A stretch of DNA of 5,732 nt, from the NCBI GenBank assembly GCA_002430405.1, contig DJBM01000046.1, forward strand, positions 1-5,732, written 5' to 3'. Of this stretch, positions 5,401 to 5,732 are shown in pieces (within the stretch, counting starts at the first letter, position 1; each line of letters opens with the position of its first letter). This DNA is from Actinobacteria bacterium UBA5976 (GTDB lineage: Bacteria > Actinomycetota > Actinomycetes > S36-B12 > UBA5976). Below the pieces are notes generated by a model that was not told the origin of the DNA, did no database searches, and saw nothing but the letters and a program-made list of their open reading frames with translations. Position numbers and translations under genes: made by a program.

Positions 5401-5732
5401 ATGGCTAACGTTTACGAATGGCTTGATGCTGGAAATCCACTAGTGGGAGACGGAGCTATGGGTACCGCGTTACAAGATTTGGGGTTAACCGACGGCGGTG
5501 CGCCGGAGTTGTGGAATGTTGAACAGCCAGAAAAAGTTGCCTCAGTTCTTCGTGCCTATGCAACAGCGGGTGCAAACGTTGTAACAACAAATACTTTTGG
5601 TGGCACTAAAGGTCGCCTCGAAATGCATGACCTTGGGGATCGCGTTCATGAACTAAATAAGGCGGGTTCCGAGGTTGCTCGTTCTGTTGCTGACCAATTC
5701 GAAAATGTATTTGTGTTTGGAGATGTTGGTCC
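5401..5732 (+). CDS. Homocysteine S-methyltransferase (MetH N-terminal / betaine-homocysteine methyltransferase type), partial
   Basis: The first 110 codons of the gene are present and it runs off the right edge. The sequence shows the start of the homocysteine methyltransferase barrel: GDGAMGTALQDLG (16-28), PELWN (35-39), then AGANVVTTNTFGG (56-68), and the beginning of a GDVGP strand at 107-111 that corresponds to the GDIGPTG motif. This domain transfers a methyl group to homocysteine to give methionine, using zinc-bound thiolate; the zinc-binding cysteines would lie beyond the window. The same domain occurs as a stand-alone betaine- or S-methylmethionine-dependent enzyme and as the first module of cobalamin-dependent MetH, and the visible part cannot decide between them. 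The start is secured by AAGGAG five bases upstream. The preceding PF13769-like gene suggests a corrinoid or one-carbon setting. Confidence 0.88.
   Translation, partial: MANVYEWLDAGNPLVGDGAMGTALQDLGLTDGGAPELWNVEQPEKVASVLRAYATAGANVVTTNTFGGTKGRLEMHDLGDRVHELNKAGSEVARSVADQFENVFVFGDVG

Overview
This 5.7 kb window looks like ordinary chromosomal DNA from a moderate-GC actinobacterium. The best single clue is the class I inorganic pyrophosphatase, which reads closely like mycobacterial/actinobacterial Ppa. It sits divergently from a gene encoding an exported protein, the usual dacB-ppa arrangement in Actinobacteria. GTG starts, apparently leaderless promoters and base composition near half GC, well below streptomycetes and mycobacteria, suggest a streamlined aquatic lineage such as the freshwater acI/Nanopelagicales group. 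That placement is inference.

Layout from left to right: (1) the 5' end of a minus-strand gene for a signal-peptide protein, probably dacB, runs off the left edge. (2) A 125-bp divergent intergenic region is followed by ppa on the plus strand. (3) Convergent with ppa, and only 12 bp away, is a 476-residue FMN-dependent nitronate monooxygenase-like oxidoreductase on the minus strand. Its upstream region holds a striking tandem array of overlapping palindromes, a likely multi-dimer operator. (4) Upstream on the same strand lie a divergent DapB-family reductase, an MFS exporter of the EntS/MFS_3 type and a small RBBP9/YdeN-type serine hydrolase. The hydrolase and MFS genes are 3 bp apart and probably translationally coupled, with the reductase 40 bp further on. 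(5) A compact divergent promoter region separates this set from two plus-strand genes: a 96-residue protein of the so-called virulence factor (PF13769-like) type, then the first 110 codons of a homocysteine S-methyltransferase with a very strong ribosome binding site.

Functionally the window mixes housekeeping (pyrophosphate removal, cell wall) with small-molecule metabolism (flavin oxidoreductase, DapB-like reductase, exporter, hydrolase) and the start of a methyl-transfer/one-carbon locus. No CRISPR array, mobile element, RNA gene or phage gene was seen. The points most worth following up are the overlapping operator array at 2230-2280, a DapB homologue that lacks the catalytic histidine pair, a four-cysteine cluster confined to the C-terminal end of the flavin oxidoreductase, the pairing of the PF13769-like protein with a homocysteine methyltransferase, and a pair of back-to-back leaderless promoters.
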